Below, one piece after another: positions 38,201 through 45,146 of a DNA stretch of 64,000 bases. Below the pieces are notes generated by a model. It had not been told where the DNA came from. It searched no databases and saw only the letters and a program-made list of their open reading frames with translations. The translations under genes were made by a program, and so were the position numbers. The first letter of the stretch is position 1; each line of letters starts with the position of its first letter. This stretch comes from CAZUVM01 sp964623885 (GTDB lineage Bacteria > Verrucomicrobiota > Verrucomicrobiia > Limisphaerales > UBA8199), in contig CAZUVM010000059.1 in the NCBI GenBank assembly GCA_964623885.1, forward strand, positions 1 to 64,000, read 5' to 3'.

Positions 38201-38588
38201 TGCCGTTGCCGACGCGCATGTCCATGTCGATTTGGAATCCTTGAATCGGCAGACCGTTGTCGATATCAGGAAAGACAAACACCAGGTTGTTATTGCCGTT
38301 GGTGGCGTCCGAAATCGACAGATAACCGCCGGTTTTCGGAAAGCCGTTCGTGCCGCGACCGGTTCCATCGGTTACCAACGCGGCGCCGCTGCACCAGATT
38401 TGGAAGTTCGTTACGCCGGGGCCGGCGTTGGCGGCGTTATGCGTGCCGAAGATCAGCGCGCTCGAAAGCGCGGGATCGAGGTTGGGCGGATACTGGTCGA
38501 ATCCGTAGAATGCGCTGCCGGCAAATAAGAGGCCGGTCCATCCGACGGAAAGGAGCGTCGCGCCGAATAGCTTGATGTGTCTTTTCAT
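32235..38588 (-). CDS. Giant exported lectin/PA14-repeat protein with an inserted PA domain
   Basis: This 2117-residue protein has a signal peptide (MKRHIKLFGATLLSVGWTGL then LFAGS). Residues from about 30 to 375 look like an L-type (legume-like) lectin sandwich (DGFSISFARSGD, FPDIDNGLPIQGFQIDMD). Four long units follow, each opening with a Q/S-P-G-L-R-V-K phrase and an H-G/G-L-G-x-N block, then a PA14-like core near residues 606, 1016, 1369 and 1781 (FPTSGVYNVGFGNDD; FPTSGPYIMNLNSDDG; FTKPGIYTMTVNSDDG; FPTNGTYTLGVSSDDG), then YPIRL(L/V)W(F/Y)(N/E)NG and a closing VLVGD-type strand. In the fourth core a protease-associated (PA) domain (about 1830-1960; ISLPVTNP, ARAVVLINKHR) is inserted. PA14 and lectin domains bind glycans, so adhesion or polysaccharide capture is likely; that is inference. 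The C-terminus ends QPQQFFRAVYAQRP with no sorting helix. Confidence 0.85.
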   Translation of the reverse strand: MKRHIKLFGATLLSVGWTGLLFAGSAFYGFDQYPPNLDPALSSALIFGTHNAANAGPGVTNFQIWCSGAALVTDGTGRGTNGFPKTGGYLSISDATNGNNNLVFVFPDIDNGLPIQGFQIDMDMRVGNGTLGRPADGFSISFARSGDPVLVNATNLTVGGFAGGDGSVAAALNPAGSTDVENGTKTGVAVVFDAWQGNYLPDTPPVNGPGTSTDREGIAVRVDDSTFVQLNLVNNRNERDCTNIISSGLSAGFVGSAAQTNLNNPNSGGVGGLSMQTGTNAFFASNNGTCGATYGNTDTSGSFTNLYWEHLLVRLTNISSTSVPTNNLTVLWKGVQVVNTNLAAFSPTVGRLVLAGRCGGNMQHCHVDNLKLVTTPTTNTYIVKVSANLGDFNFELSDNGNLTVTNVLQVKLDATDVTAQVLPSVSYVAPITSGGYTNPVFFASLSAHVVTLVWEDNLGNTNIGAIQFTTPAYSQFPPQFALQANAIDLSKQGVLMTAYQTTWNNPNVIAWTDEMFEGLHGTNLVNQTTVGNPVVNGYQVWNNVMGFFNYGAKVGNIAAGNQGMYSTAGSLGLVNGVATGDADLTSVGIGLGTYPQDYRHDYYDNVALEMFGYIYFPTSGVYNVGFGNDDQFQITTSQSPYDRMGTIIEASAAVRVPNASSLPAKGFDVRNWFVSQPGYYPIRVVWENGGGGCSFEWYSYSLPGPNTPGFGTFLVNDVANVNNPNGMVLLLYYGLSGAVDTGPYIKAAIPARNPPPSNQAYSDMYFYSPIVLDLNDGTTVNGNGKTINDSTIALTVDGVAVPVTHTRSGSSVHVIQTGTPNWKSGFHTNNFVFADQNGANYTYNWIWSCIGGTSDGGSVSAVDGTNMVNTAANNVVMTIPSSLQQPASAVDTTQPGLRVKVWQTPMEAGQSHSGWSEAELMGQHGYNVADLSQALPGGYFVWSNLFDFRYDSGGGSGAEWNFDLEDSTSVSLFGTGVNAANPVLNPLIPVSAQYAPQLRFVFSGSNTKCEESVYEFSGWIVFPTSGPYIMNLNSDDGVRLMFPQGNPMGKLNPATVPYITNIVMEANVGRGVAGQSGGIYNGGTWAFVNVPVAGAYPIRLIWYNGGTGGGLEWSVVQPLPDGRVARVPVNDPSIPGSLKVYQTLTSGNTFAPYVTHLDPVYDEPDVYMQEPTVVDIADGPTGKTINLANANVQLWSDGLPQNVSVTQPSPGTTHIVQQFTNGFYWVNGNHTNILTYKDTSGNVYSNVWWFVARVPTPAIVWVPNSLRVDPSLVDHSQPGLRVKSYQTVAAANGDLNLVEQQVLGLLGANLIPVTPPGYVVWTNPVDFCDNIGLNGAHGEYRYNYSFSNYFGDTLQGGGGAENNNVHVFAGWFEFTKPGIYTMTVNSDDGFKLTIPYGMDPFNEQGINLGFINAGRGDTGGSSNPFNGSSSPSFFNIPQAGDYPIRLLWFNGGGGLAVEWTLIQPLSDGSVERVLVGDYASAPDAVRVYQTLVTNAPTVVSTVQGANTSGQTNAPALTLGTQPQAVLGNNLGFNAQTSSQLPNNQDFFIQLRDGSTAINPATMTLTLAGVTQPITVTNGGGLTAVFRFGTNGLWPSGVYAPLMLSFQDTAGQSYSYPIEWVMTPFWGTLHHGYDPSFADTNSPGFKVRAYEVDPAYTSSGTNMGPVTTSNFAPPNRNYITEQMLSGLWGPNWANLAPTNYGVAFPAVGGPFYHGFTDFGYMDIKGTGPTNGVINFNGQYTNQAGNFQYSASYRYFNQPMPGITGIGPTTSGSARQNGNCLEVLSYILFPTNGTYTLGVSSDDGFRVLQGWNPPANIGCLVVNSPAAISGPKATAINVFEPSQGNISMPVTNPITGNLVLVTGNYGASTNGEGCVIANPSALAGNIALMYRSINGVCSINQQVINAYLSGARAVVLINKHRPTTDGVYSEEFTVSPQVPIPLVTIEESDGTNIVAALGSGAVNVTLTPSDYSINPPDDRCLGQTSVGKGNSDCNFSVVVTNAPGLYPIRLTYENGNGGVNVDWYSLTGNPAVNGGRVLINDVGCTNGLALQAFYNLMPPHVVVSGNNLVVSYAGTLLSTSDPTLPIGSWTTVASPSPVTIPINSAQPQQFFRAVYAQRP

Positions 38589-38787
38589 GGGTGTTGAGTG
38601 GTGAGGTAGTTTGCTGTGTCCAGTGCAGTAGCGACTAAGTAACTAACTTGAGCCCGCAGGAAAACCGAAACGAAATGCTGTGAAAACAAGCCGACAGGAC
38701 GACACGAAAAATCGAACCACCGGGCAAAAGGCCGACTTCACACCGCCAGTTGGGGTTGCTTTCTGGCATTCCGTTTAGGTCAGGTAT

Positions 38788-38798
38788 TGTGCAAGCTT
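38788..38798 (-). promoter_or_regulatory. TGTGCAAGCTT motif upstream of the giant gene
   Basis: The same 11 bases occur at 40162-40172 upstream of the PEP-CTERM gene, there as part of a perfect palindrome. Here the second half-site is changed (TGTGCAAGCTTAAG). It lies about 200 bases before the start of the giant gene, in a 437-base gap that otherwise holds only the terminator at 38969-38996. Confidence 0.4.
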
Positions 38799-38968
38799 AA
38801 GACGGAGTCGTTACAAATAGCAAGAAAAAAAGGTGACGAAATTCAAATATTTTTCGAAGTGATTAACACTCGATCCTCTGAGCTGAAATCCACTCCGTGA
38901 CGTAGCTTCTGAGAGAACGCCCGGCGTATGGATTTCCTGCCGATTGTTCAAAAGTGTGCAGTTATGAC

Positions 38969-38996
38969 AAAAAGGCGGGCCGTTTGGAGACCCGCC
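38969..38996 (-). terminator. Terminator of the PEP-CTERM gene
   Basis: On the - strand GGCGGG (rc of 38991-38996) pairs with CCCGCC (rc of 38974-38979) around a loop, with extra inner pairs, followed by five T. It lies 30 bases past the stop of the PEP-CTERM gene. Confidence 0.75.
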
Positions 38997-39025
38997 ATCG
39001 GGGTTATGGTTGAAGAACAGACCGT

Positions 39026-40120
39026 TTAATCTCTGCGACGCCGGATGACCAGGCCCAGCGCGAGGCTGAAGCCACCAATAATGCTGATGGCAACGGCGGA
39101 AGGTTCAGGGACCGGAATCACATGGCCTGGGTTGCTCGGATCGAAACCGGCAAAGGGCGTGCTAGGCAGGCCAGCGAAACTAATCTGGCTGAGTTGCCCG
39201 GCGGTCAAGCCACTGTTGCTGCCGAAATTCAAATAATCGCCTGCCACCCAATTGGCCACCGTTAGAGTCGTCCCGGCAGCCCATGCCTGGCTGTGGCTGT
39301 CGGCGAAACTCAGATTATTGACGCCGGCAGTGCCGGGACCAGCGAAATCGATGGTAGCATTCCCCTGCAAGCTCAGCACACCGACACTAAGGTTCAGGTA
39401 GTTGGCCTGCAGCGTGCCCCCGTTCAATGTCAGCTTGTTAGCGGAATTACCCAGGGCACTGGCCTTACCTGCGATGATTGTGCCAGCATTAATTGTAACA
39501 CCTCCGCTGAAGGTATTGGCGTTAGTTCCGCCAAGCGTCAGGTTTCCTGTGCCGCTTTTAATCAGGCCGCCGGCGCCGGTGATGTCACCACGGCTGTTGG
39601 AACTGAAAATCGTGTCAAAGGAACCGCCAATCGTAAGTGTGCCGCCATTATTGTTCACGCTGGAGCCGCTGCTGTAGGTATTGCTGATCACCAGATTCCC
39701 CGAGCCCGCGGTCCATGTCTGGGAAGCGCCCGCGCCGGAGGAACCGTTGGCCGCGATCAGCGTGATAGGCACGTTGAACACCTGGGCATGGCTGTCGTTG
39801 TTAACAATGCCATTCGGGCCCATCTGAAAACCCGTAGGCGCAACTGCCGATGAACGCAGCAGAAACGAGCTGGAACCGGCGCCGGAATTAAACGTAATAC
39901 CCAGCGTCGGAACGTTGGCGCCCTGGATATCGATGGAAAAAACAGTGGTCAGATCGTTTTGCAGGACGGCCGGAGTGGTGGTGTTCGGCACGCCGTTGTT
40001 CCAATTTGCGGCAAAGCCCCAAAGCGGGTTGCCGGTTGTGTCAGTCCAGGTTGTGGAGGCGGCCAGGGCTGAAGTGGTGAGAATGCCCAGGACTGCAGCC
40101 GCCAAGGCGGGATATTTCAT
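39026..40120 (-). CDS. PEP-CTERM protein with autotransporter-associated beta-strand repeat
   Basis: This 364-residue exported protein starts with the signal peptide MKYPALAAAVLGILTTSALA. The body is beta-helical, with GGLIKSGTGNLTLGGTNANT followed by FSGGVTINAGTIIAG, the classic autotransporter-associated beta-strand repeat (about residues 180-215). The C-terminus is VPEPSAV, a hydrophobic helix, then IRRRRD, a PEP-CTERM sorting signal. In systems known to date, such tails are cut by exosortase and the protein goes to the outer surface or matrix. The exosortase is not in this window. A strong TTGACA site and a palindrome lie upstream. Confidence 0.9.
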   Translation of the reverse strand: MKYPALAAAVLGILTTSALAASTTWTDTTGNPLWGFAANWNNGVPNTTTPAVLQNDLTTVFSIDIQGANVPTLGITFNSGAGSSSFLLRSSAVAPTGFQMGPNGIVNNDSHAQVFNVPITLIAANGSSGAGASQTWTAGSGNLVISNTYSSGSSVNNNGGTLTIGGSFDTIFSSNSRGDITGAGGLIKSGTGNLTLGGTNANTFSGGVTINAGTIIAGKASALGNSANKLTLNGGTLQANYLNLSVGVLSLQGNATIDFAGPGTAGVNNLSFADSHSQAWAAGTTLTVANWVAGDYLNFGSNSGLTAGQLSQISFAGLPSTPFAGFDPSNPGHVIPVPEPSAVAISIIGGFSLALGLVIRRRRD

Positions 40121-40162
40121 AGGGGTTGAGGTTAGTTAGGTGCCAACATGATCCGCGGTTGT

Positions 40163-40207
40163 GTGCAAGCTTGCACGTGAATTATCAAACCGCCGAAAAA
40201 TTGTCAA
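40163..40207 (-). promoter_or_regulatory. Promoter with operator-like palindrome for the PEP-CTERM gene
   Basis: On the - strand TTGACA (40202-40207) is followed after 15 bases by GATAAT (40181-40186). Just downstream is a perfect 14-bp palindrome, GTGCAAGCTTGCAC (40163-40176), near the expected transcription start and about 45 bases before the start codon. The spacing is shorter than the ideal 17. A regulator binding the palindrome would repress or pace transcription; that is inference. Confidence 0.5.
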
Positions 40208-40358
40208 GCGGATTTCAAAAAGTTTTTTCCAGTTTGTTTTTGCAGCGCGTTCCGGTTACACAATCTGAACTTTGGCCAGTGACAAATTGAAAAAGACCAG
40301 CGTCGCGAAGACCGGTGTCGCGAACGCCCTGCCACAGAAGGAAAACTCCGCGATTAGA

Positions 40359-42689
40359 ATGCGCCGCTGGGGGTTTCGGGTGGGTGCCGCCATCCTGGGT
40401 CCGACGCTGCTATTAATAATTGCGGAATTGGTTTTGCGGCTCTGCGGTTACGGTTATTCCACCAGTTTCTTCAAGCCATTCCACATCGGAGGGAAAGAGT
40501 ATCTGGTTGAAAACGACAAGTTCGGGTGGCGCTATTTCCCGCCGGAACTGGCGCGCAGCCCGGCTCCGATACGCTTCCTGGGGCAAAAACCGCCAGGCGT
40601 GTGCCGGCTTTTTGTTTTGGGCGAATCCGCCGCTTTGGGCGATCCGCGCCCGGCGTACGGCGCCGGACGTTACTTGCAGGCGCTCCTGGAAGAACGGTTC
40701 CCCGGAAAACATTTCGAAGTCATCTGCGTTGCAATGACGGCTATCAATTCGCACGCGGTGCTGGACATTGCGCGCGAATGCGCTCGCTACCAGGGTGATT
40801 TCTGGGTCATCTACATGGGAAACAACGAGATGGTGGGGCCGTTCGGCGCCGCTTCGGTTTTTGGTCCGCAAGCGCCATCGCGATTTTTTGTCCGAATGAG
40901 CCTGGCCTTGCAGGAGACGCGAGTGGGCCAGTTATTGCGTTCATGGGGAAGGCGGTTCCGGAAGCCAGCCAGTCAATCCTGGGCCGGGATGGAGATGTTC
41001 ACCGAGAATCGAGTTCCGCCTGGCAGCGCGTCCAGAGCACAGGTTTATCGCAATTTCCGGGCGAATCTCGACGGCATTATCAAAGCCGGGTTGGGCTGCG
41101 GCGCAAGGGTTATCATGAGTACCATCGCCGTTAACCTGCGCGATTCACCTCCTTTTGCATCGGTAGCCGGCCCGCGTCTCTCCACCGAGGACCGCAACGC
41201 CTGCGACAATCTGCTAAAAGCGAGTGTCGCGGCGCTGCAGCAGACCAATTATGTGCAGGCGGCGGAGAATTTCGCCCAGGCCGCCAGCCTTGACCCCGAC
41301 CGCGCGGACATCGAGTTCTACCTCGGCGGATGCCTCCTACGGCTGACGAATGTCGTCGCCGCGCGACAACACTATCAACGCGCCTGCGATCTCGATGCCC
41401 TGCCCTTTCGGTCGGACTCGATCATTAACAGCACGCTTGCCGATGCGGGCCGCAAATACGCCGGCTCGGACCTGGCGTTTTTCGATGCGGTCAGGACACT
41501 GGCCATGAGCAGCCCGGTCGGAATACCTGGCGCGGAGTCCTTTTACGAGCATGTTCATTTTAATTTCGACGGCAACTACCGATTGGGCAGGGCCTGGGCG
41601 GAACAGATCGCCGGATTTGTGGAACAAGGATCGAATAGCACGGATTCAAAAGCCCATGCGTCTTCGTCGCCGGCACAAACCGCCGCCATCACCAATCAAT
41701 TGGATGGAGCTAACTCGCCATCACAATCGCTGCTTTCGACACCTAAGGAGGCGTTTAGACTCTCGGAATGGGCCTCGCAAAACGTCTGCGAGCGCCGCCT
41801 GGGCCTGACCGACTGGAACCGAGCCGCGGTGTTCGAGGACGTGCTGCGACGTTTTACTCAGCCGCCTTTGAGTGCGCAGCCAAATAACAATAGCCGCTGG
41901 GAAGCGCTGCACAAAAAACTAAATCAAATCCGGGAACACCTGGACGCAGCCGCCGTCACCAACGCGCGCCAGGTATATCTCGAGGCGCTGCAGCGCGCGC
42001 CGGAAGATGAACGGCTGCATGAGAATTTCGCCGAGTTCCTCGAAGACACCGGCCAGTTGGGCGAAGCCGAAGCGCAGTGGGAACAGGTGCGCGAACTGAT
42101 TCCGCAACATCACCTCGGTTACTTTGAGTCCGGCCGGCTGCTGTTGCGTTTGTCCAAACTCCCGGAGGCGCGAGCGCGTTTGCACCAGGCCGTCGAGTTG
42201 CGACCCGACCTGGGCGAAGGCTGGTTGGAGCTGGGTAATATTGACGCTTTGGAAGGGAAACCCGAGCACGCGTTGACACAGTATAAACGGGCGCAGCAAC
42301 TAACACCGCAAGACCCACGCCCCTACTATCACATGGGCAAGGCGCTGTCCAAACTGGGCAAGCCGGTGCAAGCAGTCCAACAACTGCGCCTCGCCATCAA
42401 GGCACAGCCGGCTTTTTGGGAAGCCCATTACGCGCTCGGAGAGGAGCTGGCCTTTATGGGGATGGTTGAGGCCGCACGCGGGGAATTTGAGCAGACCTTG
42501 CGCCTCAAGCCCGACTACGCGATGGCGCATTTGAATCTTGGAGTGGCGCTGTTACAGAATGGCAAAATCGAGAGCGCGGTTAAAGAATTGCACGAGGCCC
42601 AGCGGCTGGACCCAAAAGTTCCACTGGCCGCCGATTACCTGAAGAAGATCGAGGGAAAGGCCAACGAGGTGCCGAAAGAGCGCAAATGA
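40359..42689 (+). CDS. SGNH-like membrane protein with C-terminal TPR array
   Basis: This protein of about 776 residues has one N-terminal helix (GAAILGPTLLLIIAELVLRL) and then an extracytoplasmic SGNH/GDSL-like domain: FVLGESAALGDP (Block I-like Ser), YMGNNEMVGPFG (Block III-like), and EHVHFNFDGNYRLG near residue 400 (His of Block V-like). An early TPR pair lies around ENFAQAASLDPDRADIEFY, and the last 230 or so residues form a TPR array (EAQWEQVRELIPQHHLGYFE; LHQAVELRPDLGEGWLELGN; ALTQYKRAQQLTPQDPRPYY). SGNH enzymes of this type often add or remove acetyl groups on glycans. A TTG at 40272 would extend it by 29 basic residues. Neighbouring GT-C genes suggest a glycan role. Confidence 0.8.
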   Translation: MRRWGFRVGAAILGPTLLLIIAELVLRLCGYGYSTSFFKPFHIGGKEYLVENDKFGWRYFPPELARSPAPIRFLGQKPPGVCRLFVLGESAALGDPRPAYGAGRYLQALLEERFPGKHFEVICVAMTAINSHAVLDIARECARYQGDFWVIYMGNNEMVGPFGAASVFGPQAPSRFFVRMSLALQETRVGQLLRSWGRRFRKPASQSWAGMEMFTENRVPPGSASRAQVYRNFRANLDGIIKAGLGCGARVIMSTIAVNLRDSPPFASVAGPRLSTEDRNACDNLLKASVAALQQTNYVQAAENFAQAASLDPDRADIEFYLGGCLLRLTNVVAARQHYQRACDLDALPFRSDSIINSTLADAGRKYAGSDLAFFDAVRTLAMSSPVGIPGAESFYEHVHFNFDGNYRLGRAWAEQIAGFVEQGSNSTDSKAHASSSPAQTAAITNQLDGANSPSQSLLSTPKEAFRLSEWASQNVCERRLGLTDWNRAAVFEDVLRRFTQPPLSAQPNNNSRWEALHKKLNQIREHLDAAAVTNARQVYLEALQRAPEDERLHENFAEFLEDTGQLGEAEAQWEQVRELIPQHHLGYFESGRLLLRLSKLPEARARLHQAVELRPDLGEGWLELGNIDALEGKPEHALTQYKRAQQLTPQDPRPYYHMGKALSKLGKPVQAVQQLRLAIKAQPAFWEAHYALGEELAFMGMVEAARGEFEQTLRLKPDYAMAHLNLGVALLQNGKIESAVKELHEAQRLDPKVPLAADYLKKIEGKANEVPKERK

Positions 42690-42755
42690 ATGCGCTTCCC
42701 GATCTTGCACGAACCGACGCAAGGGTCTGCCCAACACCACCTGCAGCCTCATTAA

Positions 42756-42775
42756 CACCCCGCTTCAGCGGGGTG
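42756..42775. repeat. Perfect hairpin CACCCCGC-TTCA-GCGGGGTG
   Basis: The stem is 8 bp with a 4-base loop, between the SGNH/TPR gene and the next GT gene. The module resembles other CACCCC-type hairpins in the repeat blocks at 31 kb (CCACCCC-GGC-AGGGGTGG), so it may be a dispersed REP-like unit. Confidence 0.55.
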
Positions 42776-42798
42776 GCTGGATGCCTAAGCCTAAACAC

Positions 42799-42818
42799 AA
42801 CCGTTTTAACGGTTTTTT
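42799..42818 (+). terminator. Terminator after the SGNH/TPR gene
   Basis: AACCGT (42799-42804), loop TTTA, ACGGTT (42808-42813) then further T residues. It lies about 110 bases past the stop and 13 bases before the next ATG, so the downstream gene would need its own start signal or read-through. Confidence 0.6.
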
Positions 42819-42830
42819 CCGCCGCGTGCC

Positions 42831-44582
42831 ATGCAGGCGAGTTCTGAATCCTCCGTTCCTGGCCTCGGCCGAAAGATTCCACCGAAGCTTTTGATGCTGC
42901 TGCTCACCGTCGTTTGCGCCGCGCCTTTTCTGAATCGCCCTTTTTTTGTCGACGATACCTTGTTCCTCAAAACCGCCAAGCAGATCCAACAGTATCCGTT
43001 CGACTTTTACGGTTTCGACATCCGGTGGTTCTACAGCGCCAGTCCGATGATCGATAACACGTATAACCCGCCGCTGGCCGGGTACTACCTTGCCGCGGTC
43101 GCCACTGTGGTTGGCTGGAGCGAACCGGCCCTGCATCTGGCGTTTCTCCTGCCGGCCCTGGCAACAGCATGGGGAATGTTCGTGCTGTCCAAAAGGTTTT
43201 GCCAACGGCCGTTGCTCGCCACGGCTGCAGCGATCCTCACGCCGGTGTTCGTGATTTCGGCCACGACATTGATGTGCGACGTGATGCTCCTGGCCTTGTG
43301 GGTTTGGGCGCTTGAGTGGTTCGAAGTCGGGCTGGGACGGGAGGATCGGAGTGCGTTCATCATCAGCGGCGTGTTAGCCGGGCTGGCATTTTGGGCAAAG
43401 TTTTCCGGCCTCTGTCTGGTTCCTTTACTGGTCGCTTATGGGGTGTGGCGCGCACGCAAGGCGGATTGGTGGCTGCTCGCGGCGATTATCCCGCTGCTGT
43501 TTGTGGCCGCTTATGAAGCGATCACCTGGAAGTTATACGGGCATGGCCACTTCTTCCACGCGGCAGTTTATTCCCATGCAGAAAATGCTCATCGGAGCGT
43601 CATCGATAAGCTCGCCATCGGTTTCTGTTTCGCCGGCGGTTGTTTTTTGCCTTTGCTGCTCTTTCTGCCATTGCTGCTGGTAGGGACGCCGTCCTCGGCG
43701 TCCCAATCACTTCTCCGGCGCTTGCTGTTCGCTTCGCTGGCGCTGGTTCTGTTCGTGATGTTTCTCTGGCTGCTGCCGACATCAGCGGCGTTTCAACCAT
43801 TTCTGCGCGCGGGAGGTAACTTAAATTGGCTTCTCGCAAGCCAGGCGGCCCTTTTTTGCGCGACCGGAATCGGGTTGCTTTCCCTGGCGTTTATGGATTT
43901 GCGGCACCGTCGGGAGTCAGCCTCTGTTCTGCTCGGCCTCTGGGTTCTGGGGGTATTTGTGTTTGTAACCTTGTTCAATTGGACGGTAAACGGACGAAGC
44001 TTGCTACCAATGGCCCCCGCGCTGGCAATCCTGCTCGTCAGACGACTGGATCCGGAGCCGCGCACCGCAAAAGAAACAACCATACCCCAAGGAGCGAAAC
44101 CCGAAATGCAAATTCCAGGTGTCGCAAATGCATTGCTCTTGTGGCTTCCGCTGATCGGGGCAGCCGCTTTGAGCCTGGCTTTGGCAATTGCGGACTCGAA
44201 TGTTGCGCGAGCCGAGCGCGATGTTACGCGCGATCTATTCAAAAAATACGAGCGTCCCGGGCGGACCGTTTGGTTCGAGGGCCACGGCGGCTTTCAGTAT
44301 TACCTGGAAAAGCTCGGGGCCAGGCCGCTCGATATGGCGCATCCGGAGATTGGCCCTGAGGATGTGGTGATCATCCCCAATTGCGCGCCCGGGGTCGCCA
44401 CTCCGAATCTCAGCGTCGTGGGCGTGCTCGACAGTGTTAAATATCAACCAAACCGATATTTTTCGACGAGCGAACCATCCCTGGGAGCTTCATTCTACGA
44501 AGCCGTGCGCGGACCGTTGCCCTTCGCGGCGGGCAAGGCCAAGCCGGATTACTGTTTTGTTTTCGCGCGCAGAAAGGAGTAA
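42831..44582 (+). CDS. GT39-like GT-C membrane glycosyltransferase
   Basis: This 583-residue polytopic membrane protein resembles the ArnT/PMT (GT39) group, which moves sugars from polyprenyl-phosphate carriers. The first extracytoplasmic loop has the acidic pair FVDDTLF right after helix 1, as expected for GT-C enzymes, and YNPPLAGYYLAAV follows. About ten hydrophobic helices are present, with a short soluble C-terminal domain (GGFQYYLEKLGARPLDMA). The loop after FLPLLLVG contains TPSSASQ, encoded by a GGGACGCCG palindrome (43683-43704). Acceptor and donor are unknown. Confidence 0.85.
   Translation: MQASSESSVPGLGRKIPPKLLMLLLTVVCAAPFLNRPFFVDDTLFLKTAKQIQQYPFDFYGFDIRWFYSASPMIDNTYNPPLAGYYLAAVATVVGWSEPALHLAFLLPALATAWGMFVLSKRFCQRPLLATAAAILTPVFVISATTLMCDVMLLALWVWALEWFEVGLGREDRSAFIISGVLAGLAFWAKFSGLCLVPLLVAYGVWRARKADWWLLAAIIPLLFVAAYEAITWKLYGHGHFFHAAVYSHAENAHRSVIDKLAIGFCFAGGCFLPLLLFLPLLLVGTPSSASQSLLRRLLFASLALVLFVMFLWLLPTSAAFQPFLRAGGNLNWLLASQAALFCATGIGLLSLAFMDLRHRRESASVLLGLWVLGVFVFVTLFNWTVNGRSLLPMAPALAILLVRRLDPEPRTAKETTIPQGAKPEMQIPGVANALLLWLPLIGAAALSLALAIADSNVARAERDVTRDLFKKYERPGRTVWFEGHGGFQYYLEKLGARPLDMAHPEIGPEDVVIIPNCAPGVATPNLSVVGVLDSVKYQPNRYFSTSEPSLGASFYEAVRGPLPFAAGKAKPDYCFVFARRKE
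43683..43704 (+). repeat. GGGACGCCG palindrome inside a GT-C gene
   Basis: GGGACGCCG, loop TCCT, CGGCGTCCC: a perfect 9-bp stem. It lies in frame and is read as V-G-T-P-S-S-A-S-Q between two membrane helices of the enclosing gene. The surrounding GGTA is also shared with the copy at 60494-60515, which is read in the same frame. Confidence 0.85.
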
Positions 44583-44725
44583 AAAACAACAAAGTAACGA
44601 AGTGACAAAGAAGAACTGAAACATCACAGGGAGGGCATGGAGAAGGTTCTTTGGTAATCGTTACTGATATCAGAACGAACACGCTAAAAGCACAAAACAA
44701 TCACGAAGGAAATATAAGAAGGACC

Positions 44726-45130
44726 ATGAAAACTATAGTTATTCCGAAAGATATTGAAGAGCTGGCAAGGCTGGCAGTAGACGCGGCGTTCGCGGTGCAT
44801 AAGGAGCTTGGACCGGGGTTGCTGGAAACCGCGTACGAAGGATGTTTTGCGAGAGAATTGGAACTGCGCCAGGTTTTTTACCTGCGACAGTCACCCGTGC
44901 CTTTGAACTACAAAGGCAAACTCATTGAGGTTGGATTCCGTGCTGATTTGATCCTACAGCAAAGATTATTGATTGAATTAAAAGCCGTCGAAGACATCGC
45001 CCCGATCCACAAAGCCCAGGTAATCACCTATCTAAAACTGCTTCATCTGCCTTTAGGCCTGTTGATTAACTTCAACGCGATTCTGATCAAGGACGGCATA
45101 CGCCGAATCCCTAATCTCTTTCTAATGTAA
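44726..45130 (+). CDS. GxxExxY protein (PD-(D/E)XK-like)
   Basis: A 134-residue protein with the family signature GLLETAY in KELGPGLLETAYEGCFAREL, and the later LLIELKAVEDIAPIHKAQVI block carrying the ELKA pair of a PD-(D/E)XK nuclease-like core. The start at 44726 has AAGAAGGA close upstream. The protein family is widespread and often found as an isolated gene; biological role is not known. It stands between two GT-C genes and has lower G+C than its neighbours, which fits lateral arrival. Confidence 0.85.
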   Translation: MKTIVIPKDIEELARLAVDAAFAVHKELGPGLLETAYEGCFARELELRQVFYLRQSPVPLNYKGKLIEVGFRADLILQQRLLIELKAVEDIAPIHKAQVITYLKLLHLPLGLLINFNAILIKDGIRRIPNLFLM

Positions 45131-45146
45131 AAACTTCTTTGTACCT

